Of a stretch of DNA of 64,000 nucleotides, positions 9,554-19,547 are shown one piece after another (the first letter of the stretch is position 1; each line of letters begins with the position of its first letter). The stretch is from Marinifilaceae bacterium (GTDB taxonomy: Bacteria > Bacteroidota > Bacteroidia > Bacteroidales > Marinifilaceae). The stretch covers positions 1-64,000 of the forward strand of contig JAFGYE010000116.1 in the NCBI GenBank assembly GCA_016936255.1. The letters run 5' to 3'. The notes beneath the pieces are model-generated. The model was not told the DNA's origin. It saw only the letters and a program-made list of their open reading frames with translations, and did no database searches. The position numbers and the translations under genes are program-made.

Positions 9554-10396
9554 ATGGATTATATCGAACTGAAATGTCAGATCCAACCTTTCTCTGAAGA
9601 AATTGCAGAAATATTAATTGCAGAACTTGGCGAGTTGGATTACGAGAGTTTTACACAAAGTGAAGATGCTGTTGAAGCATACATACAGGCGCCTCTGTTT
9701 GATATGAAAGAGGTAGAGCAACTTAGCATTAATCAGTTGCCGAATGCTCCTTTTAAATTGAGCTACTCGAACAAAACAATTGCATCTCAGGATTGGAACG
9801 CGCTTTGGGAATCCAATTTCAGTCCGGTTATCATCTCAGATCAGGTAGTGATCAGAGCCTCTTTCCATACCGACACTCCAAAAGTTCCTTACGATATCGT
9901 AATTGATCCAAAAATGTCGTTTGGAACAGGACACCACTCTACCACTTCGTTAATGGTTCAGAGCATTCTTGAATTGGATCTGGAAGGGAAATCAGTCTTG
10001 GATATGGGCTGTGGCACCAGTCTGCTTGCAATTTTGGCATCGAAACGAAACGCTGAAAAAGTAGATGCGATTGATATTGACGAATGGCCTTATACCAACT
10101 CACTGGAAAATATCAAAAACAATAAGGCTGATAATGTATCTGTTTTTTTGGGTGATGCAGCTTTATTGGAAGGAAAACAATATGATGTTGTTTTGGCCAA
10201 CATCAACAGAAACATATTGCTTAACGACATGAAACATTACGTTGCCTGTCTTCCGCAAAACGGAGAATTGGTGATGAGTGGATTTTATACTGAAGATTTA
10301 AAGCACATTAAAGAGGAAGCTGAAAAAAACAATTTAGAATACATCAGCCACAAAGTTGATTTAAATTGGGTTGCTGTTCGTTTCTCAAAAAAGTAA
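9554..10396 (+). CDS. prmA: Ribosomal protein L11 methyltransferase
   Basis: A 280-residue SAM-dependent methyltransferase that by family trimethylates ribosomal protein L11. The N-terminal substrate-recognition part (1-95) precedes the catalytic domain with IDPKMSFGTGHHSTT, the SAM-binding loop VLDMGCGTSLLAI (the family usually has GSG) and the NINRNIL motif that matches the PrmA NPPY-type site. It stands alone between two hairpin terminators. Length is normal. Confidence 0.92.
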   Translation: MDYIELKCQIQPFSEEIAEILIAELGELDYESFTQSEDAVEAYIQAPLFDMKEVEQLSINQLPNAPFKLSYSNKTIASQDWNALWESNFSPVIISDQVVIRASFHTDTPKVPYDIVIDPKMSFGTGHHSTTSLMVQSILELDLEGKSVLDMGCGTSLLAILASKRNAEKVDAIDIDEWPYTNSLENIKNNKADNVSVFLGDAALLEGKQYDVVLANINRNILLNDMKHYVACLPQNGELVMSGFYTEDLKHIKEEAEKNNLEYISHKVDLNWVAVRFSKK

Positions 10397-10409
10397 AATA
10401 CAATATTTT

Positions 10410-10456
10410 GCCGGTATCTGTTATTCTATAAAGAAGACAGAGAACCGGCGTTTTAC
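10410..10456 (+). terminator. Terminator after prmA
   Basis: Outer stem GCCGGT/ACCGGC (10410-10415 with 10444-10449) and inner stem TCTGT/ACAGA (10417-10421 with 10437-10441), followed by GTTTTAC. Confidence 0.55.
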
Positions 10457-10484
10457 TTTTCAGATCCCATCAAATTTGTTAAAT

Positions 10485-10492
10485 TACCTTTG
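10485..10492 (+). promoter_or_regulatory. -7 promoter box before the 1490-residue protein gene
   Basis: TACCTTTG matches TAnnTTTG and lies 33 bp before the ATG. No convincing TTG box at the usual spacing was found. Confidence 0.4.
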
Positions 10493-10524
10493 CAAATATA
10501 TCCATACCCGAAACTTCATTTACA

Positions 10525-13500
10525 ATGAATAAGCTTCTCTTCTCCGTTATTCTTTTTTTGGGAATAATAATTTCAACCCAATCCGTTTTAGCACAAAGTA
10601 TCAAGTCATTTTCTCATGACTCAATCATCTTTCAAGATGATTTTTTGAAGTTCATGGATCATCCAACCAAAAAAAAAGAAAGCAAAGAGTTTAAAGAGCA
10701 ATTCCCCGCCTTCTGGTTTTCGCCGGAAATGACAAAAGACAGACGACAGAACATCTACCAGATATTTGATATTTTCCTGTCGAGAAAAGCAAGATCGTTT
10801 CCTGATTTTTACAACTATTTCGAAACACTGATGTTGTTTCAGCAACAAAATCGTGACAAAAAGGATTATTCCAATTGGGAGAAGGGTTTAATCCATCAGA
10901 TCAGTGATAAAAAGAATAAGTTAAGTGCAACACAAGACTTTCTAATTCAAACACAAAACCTTTTAAAGGATACAATAATAAATGAATCGTACGCTGCCAA
11001 ATGGAAATGTGAGAATGCAAAATTCAAGTTTCTCTTCGATAAAGTACTAAGTATCCAATTCGATCAGGCAGACCTATATTGCATCGCACAACGCGACAGT
11101 TCCTGCATATACAATACAAGCGGAATATATCATCCGTTTGAAAAAATCTGGAATGGAAACAAAGGAAAAGTAACATGGACCAGAGCGGGGAAAAGCGATA
11201 CAGAAGAATACGCTGTATTTGATTCTTACTCTGTTGACACCCAAAAAACATCTTTCCAGGTTGATACTGTCAGCTATTACAACAAAGAACTTTTTGATGA
11301 TAAAATTGAGGGCAGTCTCTCTGAGAAGATGAACTCAGTGAAAGATCCATCTTTGGCAATCTACCCTCGTTTTGAATCCTTCGAAAAAGAAATCGAAATT
11401 AAAAATCTATTCGAAAATCTTAATTACAAGGGAGGTGTTGCCATTCACGGGGCAAAATTTTTGGGAAAAGGAAGTCCCGAAATCCCATCTGTAATAGAGT
11501 TATCCAGACATGATACCTTATTTTTACGGGCACGATCGGAACACTTCTCATTTAACAACAATCGTGTTGTTGGAAAAGATACCGAAATTGAAATCCTGAT
11601 CGACACCTGTCAAATTTATCACCCCGGACTGTTGTTTCAATACTACCCAGACAAAAAAGAAGTTAATTTAATCCGAGAAGGAGAAGGAATTGCCTTGAGT
11701 CCCTACTTCAACACCTATCACAATCTGATTATGGATTTTGGAATGTTGGTATGGAATATGGATGAAAATTTAATGCACTTTGGAAGTATGAAAGGCGCTA
11801 CCAGTCGTCAGGCTCATTTCGAGTCGATGAATTATTTTAGTCTCAACCGATTCATGAAAATTCAGGGCATGGATCAGGAGAATCCGCTGGTTTTACTGCG
11901 TAAATATGCCGATTATTCTTACGTAGAAACATTTACCGCAATGGAATACGCCAACTTCATTAAAAAACCGGTTAACCATGTGCGCCAGCAAATTATTGGC
12001 TTATCGTTTCAAGGCTTCGTAATCTACAATAGAAACACCGATGAAGTTACATTACAACAACGACTTACCGATTACATTAAATCGGGAATGGGACGACAGG
12101 ATTATGACGTAATTCGTTTCACCACGCAAACAGAAAATAATGAAGATGATGCTACTCTTCGAATGGGAAGTTACAATTTGGATATTAACGGTGTTAAACA
12201 CATTGCTGTAAGTGATTCTCAAAATGTGGTGATCTTTCCGAAGCATCAGAAAATAACCCTTAAAAAGAATCGTGATTTCCAGTTCGATGGAAAAATAATG
12301 GCCGGATTACTGGATATGTACGGGAAGGATTTTAATTTCTCTTACGAAAAGTTCAAAATTGACCTCGACCTGATTGACTCTCTGCAAATAAACATTGTAA
12401 CTGATTCACTTTCTAACTATGGCAGAAGATACACAACACAATTGGGAAGTGTATTGGAAAAAATAACAGGAAATTTATTAATTGATGATCCCAACAACAA
12501 GTCGGGATTAAAAAACTACGCGGAATATCCGATTTTTAATAGTTCTGATTCTTGTTTTGTGTACTACGACAGCAAAAAAATACAGGATGGAGCCTATAAA
12601 AAGGAAGAATTCTATTTCAAGGTTGATCCCTACACAATCAACAATATAAACGACTTTAAAAAGGAAGACATTTCGTTAAAAGGAACTTTTGTTTCCGACA
12701 GCATATTCCCAACATTTAGAGAAACTCTAAGCATTAATGATGATAATTCGCTGGGATTCTACCACGTAACGCCTAAAGAAGGATTGCCTGTTTACGGGAA
12801 AGGAACTTTTACTGATAGCATACACCTTTCTAACGAAGGATTAATTGGTGATGGAACACTAAACTACCTTACCTCTATTACAAAATCTGAAAAATTAGTA
12901 TTCAGACCGGAAATTATGACCACTCAGGCCGAAAGTTTCGAATTAAAGGAACTGGCTTCGCATATGAACAATCCTGAGGTAAACGGCGAGAAAATTTTTG
13001 CAACATGGTATCCGTACAAAGAAGAACTTTACGTGAAGAGTACGGCCTTACCTATCGACATGTATAAAAAGCTGGCAACCCTTGCCGGAACGCTGAAAAT
13101 TACTCCAACAGAAATTACCGGACTTGGCAATATGGAATTGGTAAACGCTGAACTTCAATCGGATTATTTTACCTACACGCCTAAAACCATTGTTGCAGAT
13201 ACAGCAATTTTCAAATTAAAAAATACAGATTCGGAAGGTTATGCCTTTGAAAGTAAAGATGTAAAAGCACATATCGACTTTATCAGCAGAACCGGACAGT
13301 TTACAAGCACAACAGAAGGAAGCATCAGCGAGTTCCCATCGAACAAATACATGGCCTACATCAATAGTTTTGCCTGGGAAATGGAACAGCAAGAGCTTCT
13401 ATTTGGAAACGAAGATAAAAACTCACTGGCCGCTTTATGGGATCAGGATAAAATGGAAAGCCTGCCAAAAACAGCTTATAACGAATTTATCTCGACAAGT

Positions 13501-14997
13501 CTGAAACAGGATTCCCTAAGTTTCCTTACCCCATTGGCTCGATACAATTCCATAGACCATACAATTAAAGCAAAATATGTAACAGATCTGGCTGTTGCTG
13601 ATGCAAAAATATATCCCGACAAAGGAGATGTGAACATTGAAGAAGAGGGACAGATACAAACGCTTCGTAACTCGATAGTACTTGCCGACACTCTTAATTC
13701 ATTTCACAACATTTTTAATGCCACCATAAATATTCACAGCAAAAACTCCTATTCCGGATCGGGTAGTTACACCTACCTGGATGCCGAAGAAAATGAGCAG
13801 GAACTGTTTTTTGATGTGATAGATGTCGATAGCCTCGGACAAACTATTGCCATGGGAAATTTGCCGGAAGAAAAATCGTTTAGCTTAAGTCCTGATTTTG
13901 ACTACAAAGGGAAAGTGAGACTGGAAGCACGGGAAAAATCACTTTTCTTTCATGGTCAGACCAAAATTCATAACAAATGCGAAAGCATTGGCGACAAATG
14001 GCTTGATTTCAATTCTCAGATTGACCCGAAAGAAATTTACATCCCTGTTGATTTGCACGTAACCGATGATGAAAGCCTGATGCTTTACAATAGTTTTTTC
14101 TTAACGAATGATTCCATTCATATCTATTCATCATTTTTATCACGCAGAATATTTTACACGGACAACGTGCTATTGGAAGCAAGAGGATTCCTGACCTATA
14201 AGCCGAATTTACAGGCTTATCAAATTGCATCGAAAGACAAATTACAAGATATGGACGCAAGTGGAAGTATCCTTTCGTTCTATCAGGGCAATTGTAATAT
14301 GAGAGGAGAAGGTTTGATTGATTTAGGTGCCGGATTGGGACAAATAAAACAGATTTCAGCCGGTGCTATCGAACACGATTTATCGAGTGATATTGTGACC
14401 CTGGACTTGATCTTTGGTGTTGATTTCTTTATGAATGATCAGGCCATGAAGATTATGGAAACAGCATTTACACAGGCTAATTTAAAACGCACAAACATCA
14501 ACAAACAGAACTACACCAGAAACCTGACTGAAATAATGGGCCGCAAAAGAGCCGAATTAGCCGTGCAGGAAATGGATCTCAACGGCACTTTTAAAACCCT
14601 GCCCAATGAGCTTTTGCATACCCTGTATTTCAATAATCTCGATTTTATCTGGGACAAAGAAGCAAAGGCATATCAATCAATTGGAGAGATTGGAATTGGA
14701 AATATTAACGACAAACAAATTAATAAAAGTGTAAAAGGAAAAATAGAATTGAACAAAAAACGAAGTGGCAACCGTCTTACTATGTATCTTGAAATTGATA
14801 AATCGACATGGTTCTTTTTCGAATATCACCATGGAGTGATGTTTGTAAGATCATCGAACGAGGAATTTAATACCATACTGCACGAAACCAAGGATGACAA
14901 ACGTGAATTTAAAGATCCGTTAAAGAAAAATCCGTATTCGTATATTATCTGCCCCCGTTCACAGAAAACGAAATTCCTAAAACAATTTAATTTGTAG
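10525..14997 (+). CDS. Very large exported protein of unknown function (1490 aa)
   Basis: I do not recognise a named family. A clear signal peptide (about 1-24, ending VLAQ) shows export. The mature part is rich in aromatic and acidic residues and in beta-strand-like stretches. It has no C-terminal sorting domain, no membrane helix and no obvious catalytic motif. Repeating phrases about mid-protein (for example LNYL..I, LAD..., GKGTFTDSIHLSNEGLIGDG) suggest successive beta-solenoid or sandwich units. The C-terminal 200 residues, from about FGVDFFMNDQAMKIMETAF, look like a separate mixed alpha/beta domain. The gene is monocistronic, with a promoter box before it and a 19-bp terminator after it. 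A periplasmic or surface structural role is a guess. Confidence 0.75.
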   Translation: MNKLLFSVILFLGIIISTQSVLAQSIKSFSHDSIIFQDDFLKFMDHPTKKKESKEFKEQFPAFWFSPEMTKDRRQNIYQIFDIFLSRKARSFPDFYNYFETLMLFQQQNRDKKDYSNWEKGLIHQISDKKNKLSATQDFLIQTQNLLKDTIINESYAAKWKCENAKFKFLFDKVLSIQFDQADLYCIAQRDSSCIYNTSGIYHPFEKIWNGNKGKVTWTRAGKSDTEEYAVFDSYSVDTQKTSFQVDTVSYYNKELFDDKIEGSLSEKMNSVKDPSLAIYPRFESFEKEIEIKNLFENLNYKGGVAIHGAKFLGKGSPEIPSVIELSRHDTLFLRARSEHFSFNNNRVVGKDTEIEILIDTCQIYHPGLLFQYYPDKKEVNLIREGEGIALSPYFNTYHNLIMDFGMLVWNMDENLMHFGSMKGATSRQAHFESMNYFSLNRFMKIQGMDQENPLVLLRKYADYSYVETFTAMEYANFIKKPVNHVRQQIIGLSFQGFVIYNRNTDEVTLQQRLTDYIKSGMGRQDYDVIRFTTQTENNEDDATLRMGSYNLDINGVKHIAVSDSQNVVIFPKHQKITLKKNRDFQFDGKIMAGLLDMYGKDFNFSYEKFKIDLDLIDSLQINIVTDSLSNYGRRYTTQLGSVLEKITGNLLIDDPNNKSGLKNYAEYPIFNSSDSCFVYYDSKKIQDGAYKKEEFYFKVDPYTINNINDFKKEDISLKGTFVSDSIFPTFRETLSINDDNSLGFYHVTPKEGLPVYGKGTFTDSIHLSNEGLIGDGTLNYLTSITKSEKLVFRPEIMTTQAESFELKELASHMNNPEVNGEKIFATWYPYKEELYVKSTALPIDMYKKLATLAGTLKITPTEITGLGNMELVNAELQSDYFTYTPKTIVADTAIFKLKNTDSEGYAFESKDVKAHIDFISRTGQFTSTTEGSISEFPSNKYMAYINSFAWEMEQQELLFGNEDKNSLAALWDQDKMESLPKTAYNEFISTSLKQDSLSFLTPLARYNSIDHTIKAKYVTDLAVADAKIYPDKGDVNIEEEGQIQTLRNSIVLADTLNSFHNIFNATINIHSKNSYSGSGSYTYLDAEENEQELFFDVIDVDSLGQTIAMGNLPEEKSFSLSPDFDYKGKVRLEAREKSLFFHGQTKIHNKCESIGDKWLDFNSQIDPKEIYIPVDLHVTDDESLMLYNSFFLTNDSIHIYSSFLSRRIFYTDNVLLEARGFLTYKPNLQAYQIASKDKLQDMDASGSILSFYQGNCNMRGEGLIDLGAGLGQIKQISAGAIEHDLSSDIVTLDLIFGVDFFMNDQAMKIMETAFTQANLKRTNINKQNYTRNLTEIMGRKRAELAVQEMDLNGTFKTLPNELLHTLYFNNLDFIWDKEAKAYQSIGEIGIGNINDKQINKSVKGKIELNKKRSGNRLTMYLEIDKSTWFFFEYHHGVMFVRSSNEEFNTILHETKDDKREFKDPLKKNPYSYIICPRSQKTKFLKQFNL

Positions 14998-15002
14998 TAT
15001 TT

Positions 15003-15044
15003 AATAATATCAGAGGCGCAGCATACTGCGCCTCTGATATTATT
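15003..15044. terminator. Bidirectional terminator, 19-bp perfect stem
   Basis: Arms 15003-15021 and 15026-15044 are perfectly complementary around a 4-nt loop. It separates the convergent 1490-residue gene and the ywbE-like gene. The T-runs are weak on both sides but the stem is the longest in the window. Confidence 0.75.
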
Positions 15045-15049
15045 TTGTG

Positions 15050-15247
15050 CTATTCTATTATCTCCTTAACACGGCCAACCTGCCCATCTTCAAGCATTAC
15101 CTTTATGCCATGTGGATGCAAATGCGAATTGGTTAACAACTTTTTCACAACCCCCTCCGTCAACTTTCCTGATCGCTGATCTGCTTTCAACACAATTTTC
15201 ACCACTAAACCTGGATGAATATCCCCTCTCTTAGTTCCGTCTTTCAT
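15050..15247 (-). CDS. YwbE-family small protein
   Basis: A 65-residue protein of the YwbE family (DUF2196). It contains the signature RGDIHPGLVVKIVLKADQRSGKLTEG followed by H..GIKVMLEDGQVGRV, compatible with a small KOW-like beta fold that could bind RNA; the function is unproven. The ATG at 15247 was chosen because the family starts a few residues before RGDIHPG; an upstream in-frame extension to 15340 has no family support. A TATATTTG box on the minus strand at 15277-15284 sits 30 bp upstream and supports this start. Confidence 0.85.
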   Translation of the reverse strand: MKDGTKRGDIHPGLVVKIVLKADQRSGKLTEGVVKKLLTNSHLHPHGIKVMLEDGQVGRVKEIIE

Positions 15248-15598
15248 TTCATTTTTATTTTGATTTATCGCGATTACAAATATACAGGCTTTTAGAGATT
15301 TTGTATTCTCAATTAAATAAATCGTTAATTCTAAAAACAAGACTTGTTTTTATTTAGTATCAAATTCTACACGATTAATAGTTTAGCCCCGCAAAAGACT
15401 GGAGTAAAATTTCAATTTATACAAGCAAACCAAAACTCTTGTATCTTTTAAAAATCTAATAATTCATGTCTGTTTTTTTTTAGCAAACAAATTGCAGCAA
15501 ACAACACACTAGGTATAAATAATTCAATACTGCAAATTTTTCGTATATTTATATAAACATAACACAAAGCCGATTCTACTTCACAACTAAGCAAAAGA
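15248..15598. other. Intergenic region, divergent promoters
   Basis: AT-rich spacer between the ywbE-like gene and a small membrane protein gene. It contains the minus-strand TATATTTG box at 15277-15284. No small gene, RNA or repeat was recognised in the rest. Confidence 0.4.
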
Positions 15599-16060
15599 AT
15601 GAACACAACAAATCATCAGTCTGTAAAAGCAAGATTCTCATTTAACGGTCACATCTTATTCTCTTACACCAAACTGAGTTTCCAAAAGGATCTCCTCAGT
15701 TTTACTGTGCCCATTATTATTATTCCCATTTTAGTTATTTCAAATGTGCTGAATATTTACAGTGCATATAAGGATGAAGCCCTAAACGAAATGATTGTTT
15801 TCCTTTCCGTCCTCTTAATAAGTTTTGGACTAACAATTATTTCGATATTACAATACAAAAAGGCCAAAGCGATGGATGGGAAGGAATTTGCCTTCCGGGA
15901 TATTAAAATGATCCGCATACGGGAATCAAAAAAGAATGTGAAACTGTCCTTCGAATTTTCCAATGGATTAAAGCATAAAATGTCGATTAAAAAAGACGGT
16001 GCATACATTGATTTTTTGAAGAACCTAAGCTATGCCAACGTAACAATTTCCACAAATTAA
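15599..16060 (+). CDS. Small membrane protein of unknown function
   Basis: A 153-residue protein with no recognised family. Two hydrophobic helices (about 40-60 and 75-95) form a hairpin, and the C-terminal 55 residues are charged and strand-rich (KMIRIRESKKNVKLSFEFSNGLKHKMSIKK), probably cytoplasmic. That layout resembles small two-helix proteins with a PH-like tail, but the similarity is only structural impression. It lies 143 bp before ppk1 in the same orientation, so joint expression is possible but unproven. Confidence 0.6.
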   Translation: MNTTNHQSVKARFSFNGHILFSYTKLSFQKDLLSFTVPIIIIPILVISNVLNIYSAYKDEALNEMIVFLSVLLISFGLTIISILQYKKAKAMDGKEFAFRDIKMIRIRESKKNVKLSFEFSNGLKHKMSIKKDGAYIDFLKNLSYANVTISTN

Positions 16061-16203
16061 AGTTAGCAGATCGAAACTATCATTCGCTGACAAAAAATAC
16101 CAATTCTCCAAATCACCTTGTATTAGCCGAGATTCATTGCCATCAAAACAAAAAAATGATTAATTTTATCTAAGTAGATAAATAGTCCTTAGTCAATCAT
16201 CAT

Positions 16204-18315
16204 ATGCAAAAATATCAATTTCTAAATAGAGATTTAAGTTGGTTATCCTTCAATAAAAGAGTATTACAAGAGGCTTCGAATACAAAATTGCCATTATACG
16301 AAAGAATTAAATTTCTAGCTATATATTCTTCAAACCTTGATGAATTTTATCGCGTGCGCCTGGGTACCTACAAACGGTTTACCGAATTGCCTGCCGAAGA
16401 CAAAGATATTCTGAGAGAGAATCCTGATGCAATATTAAAAAATATCAACGCTGAAGTTGATCGTCAGCAGAATGAATTTGGGAACATTTTTACGCAGGAA
16501 ATTATTCCTGCACTGGAAAAGGAGAATATCATTTTGATACGAGACCAAGACTTGTGCGAAGAACATCATCAGTTTGTAAAAGATTTTTTTCTTGATAATT
16601 TGTTGCCCCATGTTCAACCCATACTATTGTTAAAAAAGCAAATTCAGCCTTTTCTTCAAAATAACGTGATTTATATTGCAGTTAAATTGTTTAAAAAAAG
16701 CAAAAAAGAAGAAGAATCCAGAGCTCCAAGATCCCGTCGTTCAAGATATGCAATTATTAAAGTTCCGAGTCATCGTTTCCCTCGCTTTATTGAATTGCCT
16801 GATAAGGATGGCAAGCACTTTATCATGTTTTTAGACGACATTATTAAATTGCGGATGAAGCTGTTATTTCCAGGTTACAAGATTGATTCAAGCTACAGTT
16901 TTAAGCTTAGCCGGGATGCGGATTTGCTGATTGAAGATGAATATTCGGGCGATTTAATTAAAATGATTGAGAACAGTTTAAAAAAACGGGAAACAGGTTC
17001 TCCTTCCCGTTTTTTATATGATGCCTCGATCCCAAAAGATTTTTTGAAATTTTTAAAAGACTCCTTTAACCTGCAAAACAATGACATGGTTAAGGGGGCA
17101 CGATATCATAATTTTCAGGACTTTTTCGGTTTTCCCAATCCAAAATATCCTGAATTAGAAATAGAATCGTTTCACCCCTTAAAAGTGGAAGATTTACAAG
17201 GCAATAAATCTGTTTTTAAAACCATTCGGCTAAAAGATCAGATTCTTCATTTTCCTTATCAATCGTACGAATATGTAATTCGCTTTTTAAACGAAGCTGC
17301 AGTCGACCCTAAAGTTGTCGAAATTAAAGCAACGCAATATCGGGTTGCTGATAATTCTGCCGTTGTAAATGCATTAATTAATGCCGCTTTAAACGGCAAA
17401 AAGGTGACTGTATTTGTTGAAGTAAAAGCCCGGTTCGATGAAGAAGCCAATCTTAGATCTGCAAATGAAATGCGAAAAGCCGGCGTAAAAATTATTGACA
17501 GTATTCCTGGTCTTAAAGTTCATGCCAAACTAGCTTTGGTATTGCGCAAAGGAGATAAAAAGGATTATGCCTTTTTAAGTACCGGAAATTTTAACGAGAA
17601 AACAGCCAAAATATATTCAGACCATGGTTTACTAACTTCGAATGAAGTAATTATTACTGAACTAAAACAACTCTTTGATTATCTTGAAAATCAAACTGAA
17701 GGATATGAGTTCAGAAAACTTTTGGTTGGACGATTTAACTTGAGAAGAAGCTTAATTGGATTAATTGATCAGGAAATTCAGAATGTAAAAAATGGACATA
17801 AAGGCTATATTATTCTTAAAATGAATGGCCTTCAGGAACGTGATATGATCACTAAATTATATGAAGCCAGTGAAAATGGAGTGAAAATTGACCTCATCAT
17901 TCGGGGAATTTGTTGTCTGAAACCAAATAAAACGTACGCAAAAAACATTCGGATCATTCGTATTGTTGATCAATTTCTGGAGCACGGAAGAATCTTTTAC
18001 TTTCACAATTTGGGTGAAGAGCTTCTGTACCTGTCATCGGCTGATTGGATGAATCGAAATTTGCATCGGCGAATTGAATGTGCTTTCCCTATTCATGATA
18101 AGAAAATAAAAAAAGAACTGATTGATATTTTAAACATACAACTTAAAGATAATGTCAGTGCCCGAATATTGGATGGGAAATTAAATAACTTACCCATTCC
18201 AATCAATGGAAAAGTAAAGAAGATTCAATCGCAAAAGGAAATTTTTGCCTACTTAAACAAAAAAGAAATTGCGAGTAAATCGAGAAAAAACCGTGTAGCA
18301 AAAGATTCAGTTTAA
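16204..18315 (+). CDS. ppk1: Polyphosphate kinase 1
   Basis: A 703-residue enzyme that reversibly polymerises the gamma-phosphate of ATP into polyphosphate. It starts with the family signature FLNRDLSWLSFNKRVLQEA and contains two phospholipase-D-like half-sites. H440 in VHAKLAL is the expected phospho-histidine, and the second site is at LHRRIE (H621). The substrate loop STGNFNEKTAKIYSDHGL follows the first site. The enzyme is slightly longer than E. coli Ppk (688). A sixA-like gene follows after 35 bp. Confidence 0.95.
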   Translation: MQKYQFLNRDLSWLSFNKRVLQEASNTKLPLYERIKFLAIYSSNLDEFYRVRLGTYKRFTELPAEDKDILRENPDAILKNINAEVDRQQNEFGNIFTQEIIPALEKENIILIRDQDLCEEHHQFVKDFFLDNLLPHVQPILLLKKQIQPFLQNNVIYIAVKLFKKSKKEEESRAPRSRRSRYAIIKVPSHRFPRFIELPDKDGKHFIMFLDDIIKLRMKLLFPGYKIDSSYSFKLSRDADLLIEDEYSGDLIKMIENSLKKRETGSPSRFLYDASIPKDFLKFLKDSFNLQNNDMVKGARYHNFQDFFGFPNPKYPELEIESFHPLKVEDLQGNKSVFKTIRLKDQILHFPYQSYEYVIRFLNEAAVDPKVVEIKATQYRVADNSAVVNALINAALNGKKVTVFVEVKARFDEEANLRSANEMRKAGVKIIDSIPGLKVHAKLALVLRKGDKKDYAFLSTGNFNEKTAKIYSDHGLLTSNEVIITELKQLFDYLENQTEGYEFRKLLVGRFNLRRSLIGLIDQEIQNVKNGHKGYIILKMNGLQERDMITKLYEASENGVKIDLIIRGICCLKPNKTYAKNIRIIRIVDQFLEHGRIFYFHNLGEELLYLSSADWMNRNLHRRIECAFPIHDKKIKKELIDILNIQLKDNVSARILDGKLNNLPIPINGKVKKIQSQKEIFAYLNKKEIASKSRKNRVAKDSV

Positions 18316-18350
18316 GATCATATTATTTTAACCCAAACCTTTAAAACCCA

Positions 18351-18857
18351 ATGAAACGACTTATTCTTGTAAGACACGCAAAAACAGAAGTTATTCGATA
18401 CGACATTTCGGATTATCAGCGCAGCTTGGTGAACAGAGGAATAAATGATTCCAAATTGATTGCCAACAAGCTGTTCTTAAAGAATATCATTCCTGACTTG
18501 ATGATTTCGAGTCCGGCCAACAGAGCTATTGAGACTGCTTTGCTGTTTGCTGATGCGCTGCAATACCCAGTTGATGAAATCGAGCAAAATGATGATTTAT
18601 ACGATGGTTTTACAACCAACGAATTTCTCGCTTTACTCGATCAGTTGGGAAAAGAAAATGAAACAGTTATGGTGGTTGGACACAACCCCAGCATTGAATA
18701 TTTAGCCTTTAACCTAACCGAAGAGTTTTATAAGGCTGTTCCAACATGCACAGTTATCGGTATCGATTTTCAGGTTGATGAGTGGGCTGACATTGAAGTA
18801 AGAACAGGAAAACTGGCCTTTTACGAGTACCCAAAGAAATATAAAGAGGCGAAGTAG
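18351..18857 (+). CDS. SixA-type histidine phosphatase
   Basis: A 168-residue histidine phosphatase of the phosphoglycerate-mutase superfamily. The catalytic RHAKTE motif begins at residue 8, with H9 as nucleophile, and the second histidine lies in VVGHNPSIE. Family members remove phosphate from phosphohistidine (SixA) or small molecules. Its position 35 bp after ppk1, an enzyme with a phosphohistidine intermediate, makes a polyphosphate-related role attractive, but this is inference. Confidence 0.88.
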   Translation: MKRLILVRHAKTEVIRYDISDYQRSLVNRGINDSKLIANKLFLKNIIPDLMISSPANRAIETALLFADALQYPVDEIEQNDDLYDGFTTNEFLALLDQLGKENETVMVVGHNPSIEYLAFNLTEEFYKAVPTCTVIGIDFQVDEWADIEVRTGKLAFYEYPKKYKEAK

Positions 18858-18898
18858 GTGAATGTTATTAACAAACTTATAATGATTATAATCGCAAC

Positions 18899-19498
18899 AT
18901 GAAAACGTTCTTCATTTTAGTAATAATTCTAAGCTCGAGAGTATTGGTTTATAGTCAATCCACTGATAGATCATTTAATTTAGTGAGAGATATTGGAAAT
19001 TTCTCCGAATTAATGACGGAATTAGACACATTAGTTGTTTATAGTAATTTTTGCATCTGCGCTGGAGAAGATTATCAAACAGATATTATCACTAAAAACA
19101 ATGATAGCGTTTTTATTCAGGTTTTAATAGACGATGGTATAAAGGGTAAAATGAATTATGAAAAACGTTTATATCTGTATAGCAAATCTGACACCTTGAA
19201 TTTCGAAACCATCTACTCAAAATTACAAAAACGTAATATCCTAAATCATCACGCTAACTTAAGATTTGAAATCGTTCATAATAGAAAAGACACCTTGAAA
19301 CTTTTCACCTATGGATTAATGGATTTTCTTAAAATCTCAAATTATTTATATGAAATAAAAGACCAAATATATTTTGATAAAGAGTATTATAAACCTCTTC
19401 AAATTCCTCAATCGCCCAAAGGATTATCAGATGAAAAAAAATCAGATTCTATAATGATGGAAAGTATTAAAAAGGAAGTACTAAGAATGGCAAATTAG
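18899..19498 (+). CDS. Exported protein of unknown function
   Basis: A 199-residue protein with an N-terminal signal peptide (about 1-20, ending VYSQ). The mature sequence is charged and contains a single Cys pair (FCICAGEDY). No family was recognised. It follows sixA by 41 bp in the same orientation and ends 49 bp from the convergent topB gene. No catalytic motif is visible. Confidence 0.6.
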   Translation: MKTFFILVIILSSRVLVYSQSTDRSFNLVRDIGNFSELMTELDTLVVYSNFCICAGEDYQTDIITKNNDSVFIQVLIDDGIKGKMNYEKRLYLYSKSDTLNFETIYSKLQKRNILNHHANLRFEIVHNRKDTLKLFTYGLMDFLKISNYLYEIKDQIYFDKEYYKPLQIPQSPKGLSDEKKSDSIMMESIKKEVLRMAN

Positions 19499-19547
19499 AA
19501 AAATAACCTCTTACAGATTAACGCAACACTACAAGAAATATTTTCAA

